NCBI GenBank assembly: GCA_036490175.1
Contig: DASXEJ010000076.1
Location: forward strand, 1 to 49,689
Length of the DNA stretch: 49,689 bases
DNA from: Pirellulales bacterium
GTDB lineage: Bacteria; Planctomycetota; Planctomycetia; Pirellulales; JACPPG01
Direction of reading: 5' to 3'
Part shown: positions 7,762 through 16,097 of the stretch, in pieces
How positions within the stretch are numbered: the first letter of the stretch is position 1
Layout of the letters: every line of letters starts with the position of its first letter
Notes under the pieces: model-generated
Seen by the model: the letters and a program-made list of their open reading frames with translations, nothing else
The model's database searches: none
Told to the model about the DNA's origin: nothing
Program-made: the position numbers and the translations under genes

Positions 7762-7999
7762 GGCGTGTTGCTCCTCGAAGATTGCGCGTGGTCACTGCTT
7801 TCAGCATACGAAGTGTAACGAGGAGGCGATCTCGACGGTATCCTAAGGCAATGGCGTCTTTGATAGCCCCGCACTGCCCTGTGCCGGCGAATTGAACATG
7901 CCGGCTGGGGCGAGTTAGAATGTGTGCGAGCCGTCCGTCCTGATCAAGTCTCCACTTTTCAGGCGATGAATTAGTTTGCAGAAGCGATGGACGTACGAT

Positions 8000-10897
8000 A
8001 TGCGCCGTGCCCACACGAGGGGAGTATTGTGCGCGCTGCTCGTGGCTTGGTCGGGCGTGAAATCCATCCCGGCGCGCGCTGCCGACGCACTGGCCGGCGA
8101 TGTCGAGTTCTTTGAAAAAAAGATCCGGCCGATCTTTGTCGAGCATTGCAACGAGTGCCACAGCGGGGCAAAGCCCAAGGCAAACCTAAGGCTCGATGTC
8201 TCCGAGGGATGGATTCGCGGCGGCGATTCGGGGGCCGCGGTAGTGCCGGGCAAGCCCGACGCAAGTCCCTTAATAAGTGCCGTCCGTCACGATGGATTGG
8301 AAATGCCGCCGGCAGGAAAGCTTTCTGCCGAGAAAATTCAGCTGCTCGAGCAATGGGTGGCGCGCGGCGCACCGGCTCCGCGTGATTCTGAAACTCCGGC
8401 GCTTCCCGTGTCCCAGACAGTTATGGATTTGGAGACGGGCCGTAAGTTTTGGGCGTATCAAGCGACCCGAGAACCGGCAATTCCTGACATCGACGAGTCC
8501 AATGGGGGTGATCATCCTATCGATCGACTCGTGCGGGCTCGCCTGAAAGCCGAGAAGCTGGGTCCCTCGCCGCCCGCCGGCCGGGCAGTGCTTGTGCGGC
8601 GGCTGTATTTTGATTTGTGGGGGCTTCCCCCAGAGCCATCCGAACTCGAAGCCTGCGAGCACGATGCTTCCGCTGATTGGTACGAGGCACTCGTAGGCCG
8701 GCTTTTGGCCTCGCCGCGGTTTGCTGAGCGTTGGGGCCGGCACTGGCTGGACATCGTACGTTATGCCGAATCGTTGACGTTGCGGGGATTCATTCTGCCC
8801 GACGCCTGGCGCTATCGAGACTACGTGATTGATAATTTTCATCGAGATCGACCCTACGATCAATTTCTGCGCGAGCAAATCGCCGGCGACCTGTTGCCGA
8901 CTGTATCGGTCGAAGACCGCCAACGACAATTAATCGCGACCACGTTTCTGGCGCTGGGCAATACCAATCTCGAAGAGCAAGACAAGCGCCAACTCGACAT
9001 GGATGTGGTTGACGAGCAACTCGATGTCATCGGCAAGGCGTTTCTCGCGCAAACGATCGGATGCGCGCGCTGTCATGACCACAAGTTCGACCCGATTCCA
9101 ACGCGAGACTACTACGCCCTGGCCGGCATATTGCGCAACGTCCAGGCATTGGAACACGAAAATGTTTCAAAGTGGATGACGGTTCCGTTGCCTTTGCCGC
9201 CAGAAGAAGAAATGAAATTCGCGCGCCAGGAAACCGCCTTGGCGACGATCGGCCGCGAAATCGAAGAGACACGGGCCCAGATCGCGGCACGGGCCGGCAA
9301 CACGGCCGGGGTCGACCTGTTGCGCGGGCAATTCGCGGCTTCTGCCAAAATCCCCGGCATCGTCGTCGACGATAGCCAGGCCAGAAAGGTCGGCCAGTGG
9401 CAAACGTCGCAGCACACGAAGCCTTATGTGGGCGCTGGCTACATTCACGATCTTGACGAGGGAAAAGGAGACAAGACCGTCACTTTCGTCCCAGAATTAC
9501 CGAGCAACGGCCGCTACGAAGTGCGGTTGGCGTACACGCCCGGCCCGAATCGCGCTGCCGATGTTCCGGTTACGGTGTTCAGTGCCGATGGCGAAAAGCT
9601 CGTACACGTGAACATGCAGCGGCGCCCACAGCTCGATGGCCGCTTTGTATCCCTCGGCGAGTATCGTTGCGAAGTCGCGGGGCAAAGCTTCGTACTCGTT
9701 ACCAATGAAAACACCCGCGGGCATGTCGTGGCGGACGCCGTGCAGTTTCTGCCGGTGGATGAAGCCGCCCGGCCGGCCGAACGCGACAAGGACGCGCCAT
9801 CAGGTCCGTCGAATGCGGATTCGGACATAGCTGCCCAGAAGAAGAAATTGCAGACGCTCGAAAGCGATCTCAAACGCATGCGCGCGGCGGCCGCAAAACA
9901 CCCGACCGTTATGACCGTGGTCGAGCGAAACAAGATTGAGGACACTGTCGTACATATCCGCGGATCGGTCCACGCATTGGGAGACGTCGTCCCGCGAGGT
10001 GTTTTACAAGTTGTCGCGCCGCGTTTTGAGATGCCAATGCCAGCCGACCAGAGCGGCCGAGTGCAATTCGCCGAGTGGCTGGCCGCAGCCGAAAACCCCC
10101 TAACGGCCCGCGTCTATGTTAATCGGGTCTGCCATTGGCTCTTTGGCCAGGGACTGGTTCGCACGGTCGATAATTTCGGCTCGACCGGTGAATTGCCATC
10201 GCACCCCGAGTTGCTCGATCACCTGGCTTTGCGATTCGTCGCCCGCGGCTGGTCAGTGAAACAGTTGGTACGGTATATCGTGACGTCGCAGACGTATCGG
10301 CAGTCGTCGGCCGAGCGCGCGGACGGGTTGGCCACGGATCCGGAAAATCGACTTCTTTGGCGCAACAATCGTCAACGACTCGAGGCCGAATGCCTGCGCG
10401 ATGCGATGCTTTCAATCAGCGGGCAATTGAGCCTGGACGTTGGCGGTTCGACAATTCGCGCCGGCACCTCGGCCGACTACGACTATGTTGATACCGGCAC
10501 GCGTCGCAGCGTCTACCTGCCGGTGTTGCGTAACGCGCTGTCGGAGTTTCTCGACGTATTCGATTTTCCCGACCCCAGTCTGGTGGTCGGACGCCGGAAC
10601 GTCAGCACCGTTGCTCCACAAGCGCTGCTGTTGATGAACCATCCGCTTGTGCAAGCGCAGGCCGCGGCCGCGGCGCGGCGGTTGCTTGCCGAAGAGCTGA
10701 CCGACGACCAGGCTCGCCTGCTGCGTGCGTGTTTGCAAGTCTTGGGTCGCAATCCGTCGACCGCAGAGCGAGAAGTCATTGGCCAATCGCTCGCCGCCGG
10801 GGGTCCGCAAGCGGAGCCGGCGCAGCCGCGTGAGGAGGCCTGGACCGAAGTGTATCATTTGTTATTTTCGTCGCTCGATTTCCGCTATCGAGACTAA
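8000..10897 (+). CDS. PSD1 and planctomycete cytochrome c domain protein (DUF1549/DUF1553)
   Basis: 965 residues from ATG 8000, which gives a signal peptide (MRRAHTRGVLCALLVAWSGV...ARA). Order of parts: the PSCyt1 domain with haem motif CNECH (50-54); DUF1549 (about 155-365), which ends in a second haem-type motif CARCH (355-359) followed by DHKFDPIPTRDYYAL; a golvesin-like beta-sandwich (about 450-585, from VVDDSQARKVGQW to AVQFLP); a short coiled coil (about 615-640); and DUF1553 (about 655 to the end, with NPLTARVYVNRVCHWLFGQG). The family is typical of Planctomycetes and is thought to act in the periplasm, possibly in polysaccharide breakdown, but no enzyme activity is established to my knowledge. 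The next gene starts inside its stop codon (TAATG), as usual for PSD1-DUF1501 pairs. Confidence 0.93.
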   Translation: MRRAHTRGVLCALLVAWSGVKSIPARAADALAGDVEFFEKKIRPIFVEHCNECHSGAKPKANLRLDVSEGWIRGGDSGAAVVPGKPDASPLISAVRHDGLEMPPAGKLSAEKIQLLEQWVARGAPAPRDSETPALPVSQTVMDLETGRKFWAYQATREPAIPDIDESNGGDHPIDRLVRARLKAEKLGPSPPAGRAVLVRRLYFDLWGLPPEPSELEACEHDASADWYEALVGRLLASPRFAERWGRHWLDIVRYAESLTLRGFILPDAWRYRDYVIDNFHRDRPYDQFLREQIAGDLLPTVSVEDRQRQLIATTFLALGNTNLEEQDKRQLDMDVVDEQLDVIGKAFLAQTIGCARCHDHKFDPIPTRDYYALAGILRNVQALEHENVSKWMTVPLPLPPEEEMKFARQETALATIGREIEETRAQIAARAGNTAGVDLLRGQFAASAKIPGIVVDDSQARKVGQWQTSQHTKPYVGAGYIHDLDEGKGDKTVTFVPELPSNGRYEVRLAYTPGPNRAADVPVTVFSADGEKLVHVNMQRRPQLDGRFVSLGEYRCEVAGQSFVLVTNENTRGHVVADAVQFLPVDEAARPAERDKDAPSGPSNADSDIAAQKKKLQTLESDLKRMRAAAAKHPTVMTVVERNKIEDTVVHIRGSVHALGDVVPRGVLQVVAPRFEMPMPADQSGRVQFAEWLAAAENPLTARVYVNRVCHWLFGQGLVRTVDNFGSTGELPSHPELLDHLALRFVARGWSVKQLVRYIVTSQTYRQSSAERADGLATDPENRLLWRNNRQRLEAECLRDAMLSISGQLSLDVGGSTIRAGTSADYDYVDTGTRRSVYLPVLRNALSEFLDVFDFPDPSLVVGRRNVSTVAPQALLLMNHPLVQAQAAAAARRLLAEELTDDQARLLRACLQVLGRNPSTAEREVIGQSLAAGGPQAEPAQPREEAWTEVYHLLFSSLDFRYRD

Positions 10898-12333
10898 TGG
10901 ATCGTCTCATGACGTCACTCGGCAGCTTGTCACGCCGGCAGTTTCTGCAAGGTTCCGCTTGCGGCTTTGGCTCGTTGGCATGGTCGGCGCTTGCCACGGC
11001 CGCTGCGCGCGCGGAAGAAACCGCATCGCAGCGCGGGCCGCACTTTGCACCGCGAGCGAAGCGGGTGATCTTTTTATTCATGCAAGGCGGGGTGAGCCAG
11101 GTCGATTCGTACGATTACAAACCGCGGCTGGCTGCTGACGATGGCAAAAAGATGCCCTTTGACGACGCGCGACAGCGCGCCAATACGGGCCGCGGCGATT
11201 CGTCCCAGCGGGTGATGCGATCACCGTGGAAATTTTCGCAATTTGGCGAAAGTGGTCGGTGGGTTTCCGCGTTGTTTCCAGAGGTGGCGCGACACGTCGA
11301 CGATCTGTGCCTGCTTCACGGCGTGCATACCGAAGGAGTCGCCCACGGCCCGGCGACGCTCTTTTTGCATTGCGGCGCGACGAACTTCATCCGCCCTTCG
11401 ATCGGCGCCTGGGCGCTCTATGGCCTGGGAACCGAGAACGAGAATCTGCCTGGCTTCGTCACAATTTCGCCATCGTCGGGTAACGGAGGGTCGCGTAATT
11501 ACGGCAACGCGTTCCTGCCCGCTGCGTATCAGGGGACGGCCTTGGGGAAGGCTGGCACTCCGGTCGCCGCCAGCGCAATACGCAACTTGCAACCGGTTGC
11601 TGGGTCGGGCGGTGCGCAGCGCCGCCAGCTGGATCTTTTGCAAAAACTCAACGAAGCGCAGCGGCAAAGATTCGCCAGCGACACGGAGCTAGAAGCCGCG
11701 ATGCGATCGTATGAGTTGGCTTGGCGCATGCAAGGCGTCGCACCGCATGTACTCGATCTGTCGAACGAAACGCAAGCAACGCAGGATCAATACGGCATCA
11801 GCCAGGCTACGACTGACAATTTTGGCCGACAGTGCTTATTGGCGCGGCGACTTTGCGAGGCGGGAGTCCGCTATGTGCAAGTGACCTATGGAGACAACAC
11901 GGCCAATCCGGCTTGGGATCAGCATTCCAACTTGCCCAAGCACGCCGAGCACGCGCGAGCCGTTGATCAACCGATTGCCGCGCTGCTGGCGGATTTGAAG
12001 CAGCGCGGGCTGCTCGACGACACGATCGTATGGTGGGGAGGCGAATTCGGCCGCACGCCTTATGCGCAGAATAATGGCACCGGTCGGGATCATAACCCGG
12101 AAGGGTTTACCGTGTGGTTGGCCGGCGGAGGGTTCAAGGCGGGAACTGCTTTTGGCCAGACTGACGAATTCGGTCATCGCGCCATCGCCGGCCGCGTCCA
12201 CATGCACGACTTGCACGCGACAATCCTGCACCAATTAGGATTGGACCACGAGCGTTTAACTTACCGTTATGCCGGGCGCGATTTCCGTTTGACCGACGTC
12301 GCCGGCCAGGTGGTGCGCGAGGTCGTGGGCTGA
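10897..12333 (+). CDS. DUF1501 family protein with Tat signal
   Basis: 478 residues of the DUF1501 family, alkaline-phosphatase-like fold, almost always paired with PSD1 genes in planctomycetes. The N-terminus has a twin-arginine signal (SRRQFLQGSACGFGSLAWSAL from residue 12), so it is exported folded, probably with a bound metal. Family landmarks: FLFMQGGVSQVDSYDYKP, TVWLAGGGFKAGTAFGQTDEFG, VHMHDLHATILHQLGLDHERLTYRYAGRDFRLTDV. The ATG shares its A with the stop of the PSD1 gene, so translation is coupled and the two products are likely partners. Reaction unknown; sulfatase- or phosphatase-like chemistry is an inference from the fold. Confidence 0.93.
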   Translation: MDRLMTSLGSLSRRQFLQGSACGFGSLAWSALATAAARAEETASQRGPHFAPRAKRVIFLFMQGGVSQVDSYDYKPRLAADDGKKMPFDDARQRANTGRGDSSQRVMRSPWKFSQFGESGRWVSALFPEVARHVDDLCLLHGVHTEGVAHGPATLFLHCGATNFIRPSIGAWALYGLGTENENLPGFVTISPSSGNGGSRNYGNAFLPAAYQGTALGKAGTPVAASAIRNLQPVAGSGGAQRRQLDLLQKLNEAQRQRFASDTELEAAMRSYELAWRMQGVAPHVLDLSNETQATQDQYGISQATTDNFGRQCLLARRLCEAGVRYVQVTYGDNTANPAWDQHSNLPKHAEHARAVDQPIAALLADLKQRGLLDDTIVWWGGEFGRTPYAQNNGTGRDHNPEGFTVWLAGGGFKAGTAFGQTDEFGHRAIAGRVHMHDLHATILHQLGLDHERLTYRYAGRDFRLTDVAGQVVREVVG

Positions 12334-12420
12334 CGAAGTCAGCCAGAGAAAAACAGTCTGGCGGGAGCCGCTCCTCCCTTGCTTGGGAACGGTCGCGACC
12401 GAGACTTGCGAACTGGAAAA

Positions 12421-12494
12421 TATCCCCGACTGGAGTCGAACCAGTAACCTCTGCCTTCGGAGGGCAGCGCTCTATCCAGTTGAGCTACGGGGAC
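12421..12494 (-). tRNA. tRNA-Arg (anticodon CCG)
   Basis: 74-nucleotide cloverleaf on the minus strand. Acceptor arms GTCCCCG and CGGGGAT, a D arm with GCTC/GAGC, anticodon stem CTGCC/GGCAG around the loop CTCCGAA (anticodon CCG), and T arm ACTGG TTCGACT CCAGT. The discriminator base is A, and CCA is not encoded. It reads arginine CGG codons. Confidence 0.96.
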
Positions 12495-13720
12495 GCTTCT
12501 CTCTACCGCTTATCGGATAAGGAGTTGCGATTGTTCCATGTGCCGTGGCAGCGGATCCGGGCACGCGATGTGTCGCGTCGCTGGACAGCCCGCCGCCGCG
12601 CGAGCAACGATTCTACAGCACAGGAAAACGTACGGCAATCAGGGCCAGCGAACGCCTGCTACTTGGCCGCATTCCGGTAAGGATTCTAAGGCTCGTAAAG
12701 CGCCAGCGGACGGGTCAGATAGGCAGGTCTTGCGTAAGCGATTGGCGAGAGCTTCGCGCGTTACGCAATAAGGCTGTAGGTTTGCTTGCTACAGCGACTC
12801 AGGCAAGTTCTCGAGCGACCGCAATCTTCATTCGTTTAGACTGGCTCATAACTCATCTTTCGTGCGCGGTACGAAAGTAAAACGCTTCCCGGCATGGTCG
12901 GCGCACGCCTCAACGTTTCCGCACTCTCTGGCGCGGACGATATCACAACGATACGCTGGGCACTCGCTCCCATGCTGTTGGGAATCGTATTCGGGCGGGT
13001 GATCGATCTTGGTGAACACACGATAGGCCCACCGATCATCCTCCCGATCTGTCAGAGCTTTTCAAACGGTATCAAGGCCGGGATTTGGTAATGCAGCCCA
13101 TTGCAAAGAGATGCACTTGTGGGCTGCGCCCGACCGTCTTGATGTCAAGGGGCCAATTTGCCGGCGCGCGAAATTTCTTACCGTTGTCGTCGCGACAGTC
13201 TGCAGACTTAGCAGCCCGCGGCGTGAAGGTTAGTTGCTTACATTACGAAAAAGTTCGTTGATTTAGCCGAGGAAGTGGCGCGTCGAAAACAACGAGTTCT
13301 TTGGACTTACGAAAAACTGCATGCGCACAAGTGCAGGATATGACACGATCTGCGCGCCACAGTAGTGACGGCGATGCGACCGAAAAAAAGAACTCCAAGT
13401 GGTTCGATTGGGTGGTTGGCGCCGCGCTCTCACTGGTTAAGCTCTACCGGCATGAACTGAGTCGATGGATCGACCCGGCGAATACCCCATGGGGTAAATA
13501 CATCACAGCCGGAAGTTATGTCGCGCGGGTGCGCGGCTGCTGCATGGATAGCGCAGCGGGCGGTGAGCGTTGGACGATATTTGACTGGCTGCCGGGACGG
13601 TAGCCCGCTCACCGTCGAAATAGGTTGCTTCGTCGTTGTCTTGCGCGGCATGCAAGTTGCACCGCTGCCATGACTATCGGGTCGACGGAGTCTCCGCAAC
13701 CAACCCAGGGAGGACCCTAC
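12495..13720. other. Gene-poor stretch next to the tRNA gene
   Basis: About 1.2 kb in which I find no gene I would defend. Short open frames exist (for instance 12894-13091 and 13340-13603) but lack family motifs and good start signals. The one clear structure is an inverted repeat, GCAGCCCA (13093-13100) with TGGGCTGC (13120-13127), with TGCA...TGCA nested in the loop. The composition is more mixed than in the flanking genes, consistent with decayed DNA or an old integration site beside a tRNA; no integrase or duplicated tRNA end was found. Confidence 0.4.
13340..13603 (+). CDS. Doubtful small hypothetical protein
   Basis: 87 codons from ATG 13340 with a weak AGGA very close to the start. 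The middle part (WFDWVVGAALSLVKLYRHEL) could be an amphipathic or membrane helix and the end is GERWTIFDWLPGR. I recognise no family. It is listed because codon use looks plausible and nothing else occupies the region, but it may be chance. Confidence 0.25.
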   Translation: MTRSARHSSDGDATEKKNSKWFDWVVGAALSLVKLYRHELSRWIDPANTPWGKYITAGSYVARVRGCCMDSAAGGERWTIFDWLPGR

Positions 13721-14137
13721 ATGTACGGCGAATTGTTCATGATTGCACTGATGTGGAACCTTGCACCCACCGAGCAAATGTTAACCAGGCAGGGCATTGT
13801 ACTATTGCACCCCGTCGAAGAGCGCGTCATTGAAAAGACGAATGCCGAGCGTCGCCGTCATGGCCTGTCGCCGCTCGCGGTCGATGGGAAATTGGTGCGC
13901 TCCGCGCGTCGCCATACGGCCTGGATGAGCCGCTCGCACACGTTGCGCCACACGACGGCCTCGGTCGGCGAGAATATCGCGATGGGACAGCAATCGAGTC
14001 ACGAAGCCATGCAATCGTGGATGAATTCGTCCGGGCATCGCGCGAACATTCTCAGTTCGGGCTATACCAAGATCGGCGTGGCGGCCTACACGGCCTCGGA
14101 CGGGACCGTGTTTTGGTGTCAGCAATTCTTGCGCTGA
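13721..14137 (+). CDS. CAP domain (SCP/PR1-like) protein
   Basis: 138 residues from ATG 13721, supported by AGGA in 'gggaggaccctac' just upstream. Family marks: NAERRRHGLSPL (41-52), SARRHTAWMS (61-70, first histidine of the CAP cleft), GENIA (83-87), and W-x-SSGHRANIL (100-111, second histidine), ending TVFWCQQFLR. Bacterial CAP proteins are mostly secreted and of unknown activity. The N-terminus (MYGELFMIALMWNLAPT) is hydrophobic but short, a weak signal peptide or anchor. A perfect hairpin separates its end from the next, convergent gene. Confidence 0.9.
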   Translation: MYGELFMIALMWNLAPTEQMLTRQGIVLLHPVEERVIEKTNAERRRHGLSPLAVDGKLVRSARRHTAWMSRSHTLRHTTASVGENIAMGQQSSHEAMQSWMNSSGHRANILSSGYTKIGVAAYTASDGTVFWCQQFLR

Positions 14138-14154
14138 ATCACGGCCGTCTATTC

Positions 14155-14182
14155 ACGCCGGCGCCCGTATTGGCGCCGGCGT
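14155..14182. terminator. Bidirectional hairpin between CAP and TadG-like genes
   Basis: Perfect 11-bp stem: ACGCCGGCGCC (14155-14165) and GGCGCCGGCGT (14172-14182) with a six-base loop, lying between two convergent genes. No U-tract on either strand, as in the hairpin at 2338. Confidence 0.6.
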
Positions 14183-14216
14183 ACACGACCGGATGCCGCA
14201 TTTTCGTGACGATCGG

Positions 14217-15905
14217 CTATTGCACGATCTTTAGCGGTCGATTGTCGCACACCTGCTTCCAGACCGCTTGCAGTTGCTGCGAGTACTGGGCGGCGGTTTG
14301 GCCACCCGGAATGTCGAAGTACACGCCGCTGGTGATGCTCGCGATCTGGCTCATCAGGGACGTATCAGCCAAGGCACCCATGCTGATCGTGACAACCGGA
14401 TAGCCGGCGGTGGCGGCGGCGTTAGCCTCTTGAATGGCAAGAGATTTGGCGCTACTCGTCGAGCCAGGCAGGTTGGCAACACCGTCGGTCATCAACACGA
14501 CCATTTTGAACGCGTTCGGTCGGGCATTGTTCTGCAATTGGGTTCGAGCCGTCTGCAGGCCGTTGTAGATGTTCGTGCCACCGGTGTAGTGGCCCGCTTG
14601 GCGTGCCGAGACAATGTTCGAGATCGAAGTGTAGTTGGCCGTCAAAGCGCTTTCCAATATGGCCGTCTGATCGGAGTACGTGTAGATCGACAATCCAATG
14701 CGGTCGTCTTGATTGGCGGCCGTGATATAGGACATGAAGTTCGCGACGGAATCTTTCAACGCGCCGACAGGTTGCTCGTGGGTGCTGGCCAATATCGGGG
14801 TTTGGTTATGTTGATATTGATTCGCCTGTAAGTAATTGATCCACGTCATGTAGCCGTACATGTTGGCATAGCCGGCGCTTTGCACGTAGCTGTCCGACTG
14901 CACGTAGCTGAAGTAGTTTGCCCAACTGTCGCCCGAATATGGGTACGTCACGTTGGTCAAGCCGAAGGCTTTCATGAGAGTCGTCGAGTCGGTGCCGAAA
15001 CGTTCGCCAGAGCCGGCCGGGTTGCCGCTATCGTTGGTGCCCGACTTGATCCAGGCCGTTTCCACGATTTTGCTGGCGTTCGCACCGGTGCCATTGAACG
15101 TGCCGCTCGTGCCGGAGGTCTTGATGGTCTGTGTAGACCCATCGGTAAATTGCAGTTTGACCTGTGTAATGCTCTTCGTGCTGGTCACCTGCACGCCATT
15201 ATCTTGGACCTGCGTAACAATCTGAGCCATGTTGCCGTTGGTGGGCGTCATGCCCGTGATCGTGGCATACTGTGGAGTGAATTGCAGCGTGCCATAAACC
15301 GGACTGTGCATGTCCTGATACATCTGCTGGAGGCAACTCTGTACATAGGGCAAACCGAGCGTGCTGGCGTTGCGGAATTGGCTGTCGTACGCCATCGATG
15401 CCGAGAAATCGAGCACCAGCATGATGTCGCGCGGCTGGTACATGGCTACGCTCTTGGCCTGCAGATTGACCGAATTCTTGTTTAGCACGCGGCCAAAGAA
15501 GAGCGATTCGTTGTTGTCTAGCAAAGTCACTTGCACGGCCGAAGGAGTCGAGGAACTGGACGTAAACGCGAAGCTGTTCGTGTTCCAAAGCCCAAAATTC
15601 ACGGTCATATTTGACGGATCGATCGCGCGGCCTGCCACGTTGTTCATGGCCAGGTAACTCTGCGCGGCCGTCGTCGCGGCGCCGTTGCCGTTGACCAATG
15701 CACCAGCGGCCGCCAGAGCAGAGGCGTCGCAGGCACGCTGTAATTCTGCCTGGGTGTTCGCGATGTATCCGACGTCGACACTGAACGCCACCATGCCTAA
15801 CATGACGACCATGAAGATCGCGGCCAGCACGGCGATAGCCCCTTTACGTCGCGACCGATTCGAGGCTTGCGAGCGACCCGAGGCAATTCGTTCAAGAAGA
15901 CGCAT
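14217..15905 (-). CDS. TadG-like pilus-assembly protein with VWA domain
   Basis: 562 residues from ATG 15905, preceded by AGGTGGG. The N-terminus is the TadG/TadE type: a basic stretch (NRSRRKGAIAV), one membrane helix (about 23-42), then SVDVGYIANTQAELQRACDASALAAAGA, the standard post-helix motif. A von Willebrand factor A domain starts near residue 155 with IMLVLDFSASM (metal site DxSxS) and contains VVLMTDGVANLPG. Between these metal-site parts is a long insert rich in Ser, Thr, Gln and Tyr (about 175-400). Such proteins are anchored by the N-terminal helix and act in Flp/Tad pilus assembly or adhesion. No other tad gene is within the window, so its partners are elsewhere or absent. Confidence 0.85.
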   Translation of the reverse strand: MRLLERIASGRSQASNRSRRKGAIAVLAAIFMVVMLGMVAFSVDVGYIANTQAELQRACDASALAAAGALVNGNGAATTAAQSYLAMNNVAGRAIDPSNMTVNFGLWNTNSFAFTSSSSTPSAVQVTLLDNNESLFFGRVLNKNSVNLQAKSVAMYQPRDIMLVLDFSASMAYDSQFRNASTLGLPYVQSCLQQMYQDMHSPVYGTLQFTPQYATITGMTPTNGNMAQIVTQVQDNGVQVTSTKSITQVKLQFTDGSTQTIKTSGTSGTFNGTGANASKIVETAWIKSGTNDSGNPAGSGERFGTDSTTLMKAFGLTNVTYPYSGDSWANYFSYVQSDSYVQSAGYANMYGYMTWINYLQANQYQHNQTPILASTHEQPVGALKDSVANFMSYITAANQDDRIGLSIYTYSDQTAILESALTANYTSISNIVSARQAGHYTGGTNIYNGLQTARTQLQNNARPNAFKMVVLMTDGVANLPGSTSSAKSLAIQEANAAATAGYPVVTISMGALADTSLMSQIASITSGVYFDIPGGQTAAQYSQQLQAVWKQVCDNRPLKIVQ

Positions 15906-16097
15906 GACCCACCTGCCTTCTGTACAAATCAGAGATGTGAGTGTGTATGGCGCCGACCGAGCGACGCGAAAATACATATTCTGGCGACGTGCAAATGAAA
16001 GATAGCTCATACTGCAGGCCGAGCGCGGAAATTTACAATCCACCGTCGACCATTACGCACAATCGCACGGCCTCGACCCCGTCGCGCTGAATCGACG

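Noticed and set aside
12421-12494. Attachment site of a mobile element at the tRNA
   Set aside because: No integrase and no repeat of the tRNA 3' end was found in the window.
13340-13603. YidD-like membrane factor
   Set aside because: SLVKLYRHEL recalls the start of YidD, but the conserved cysteine/proline motif of that family is absent.
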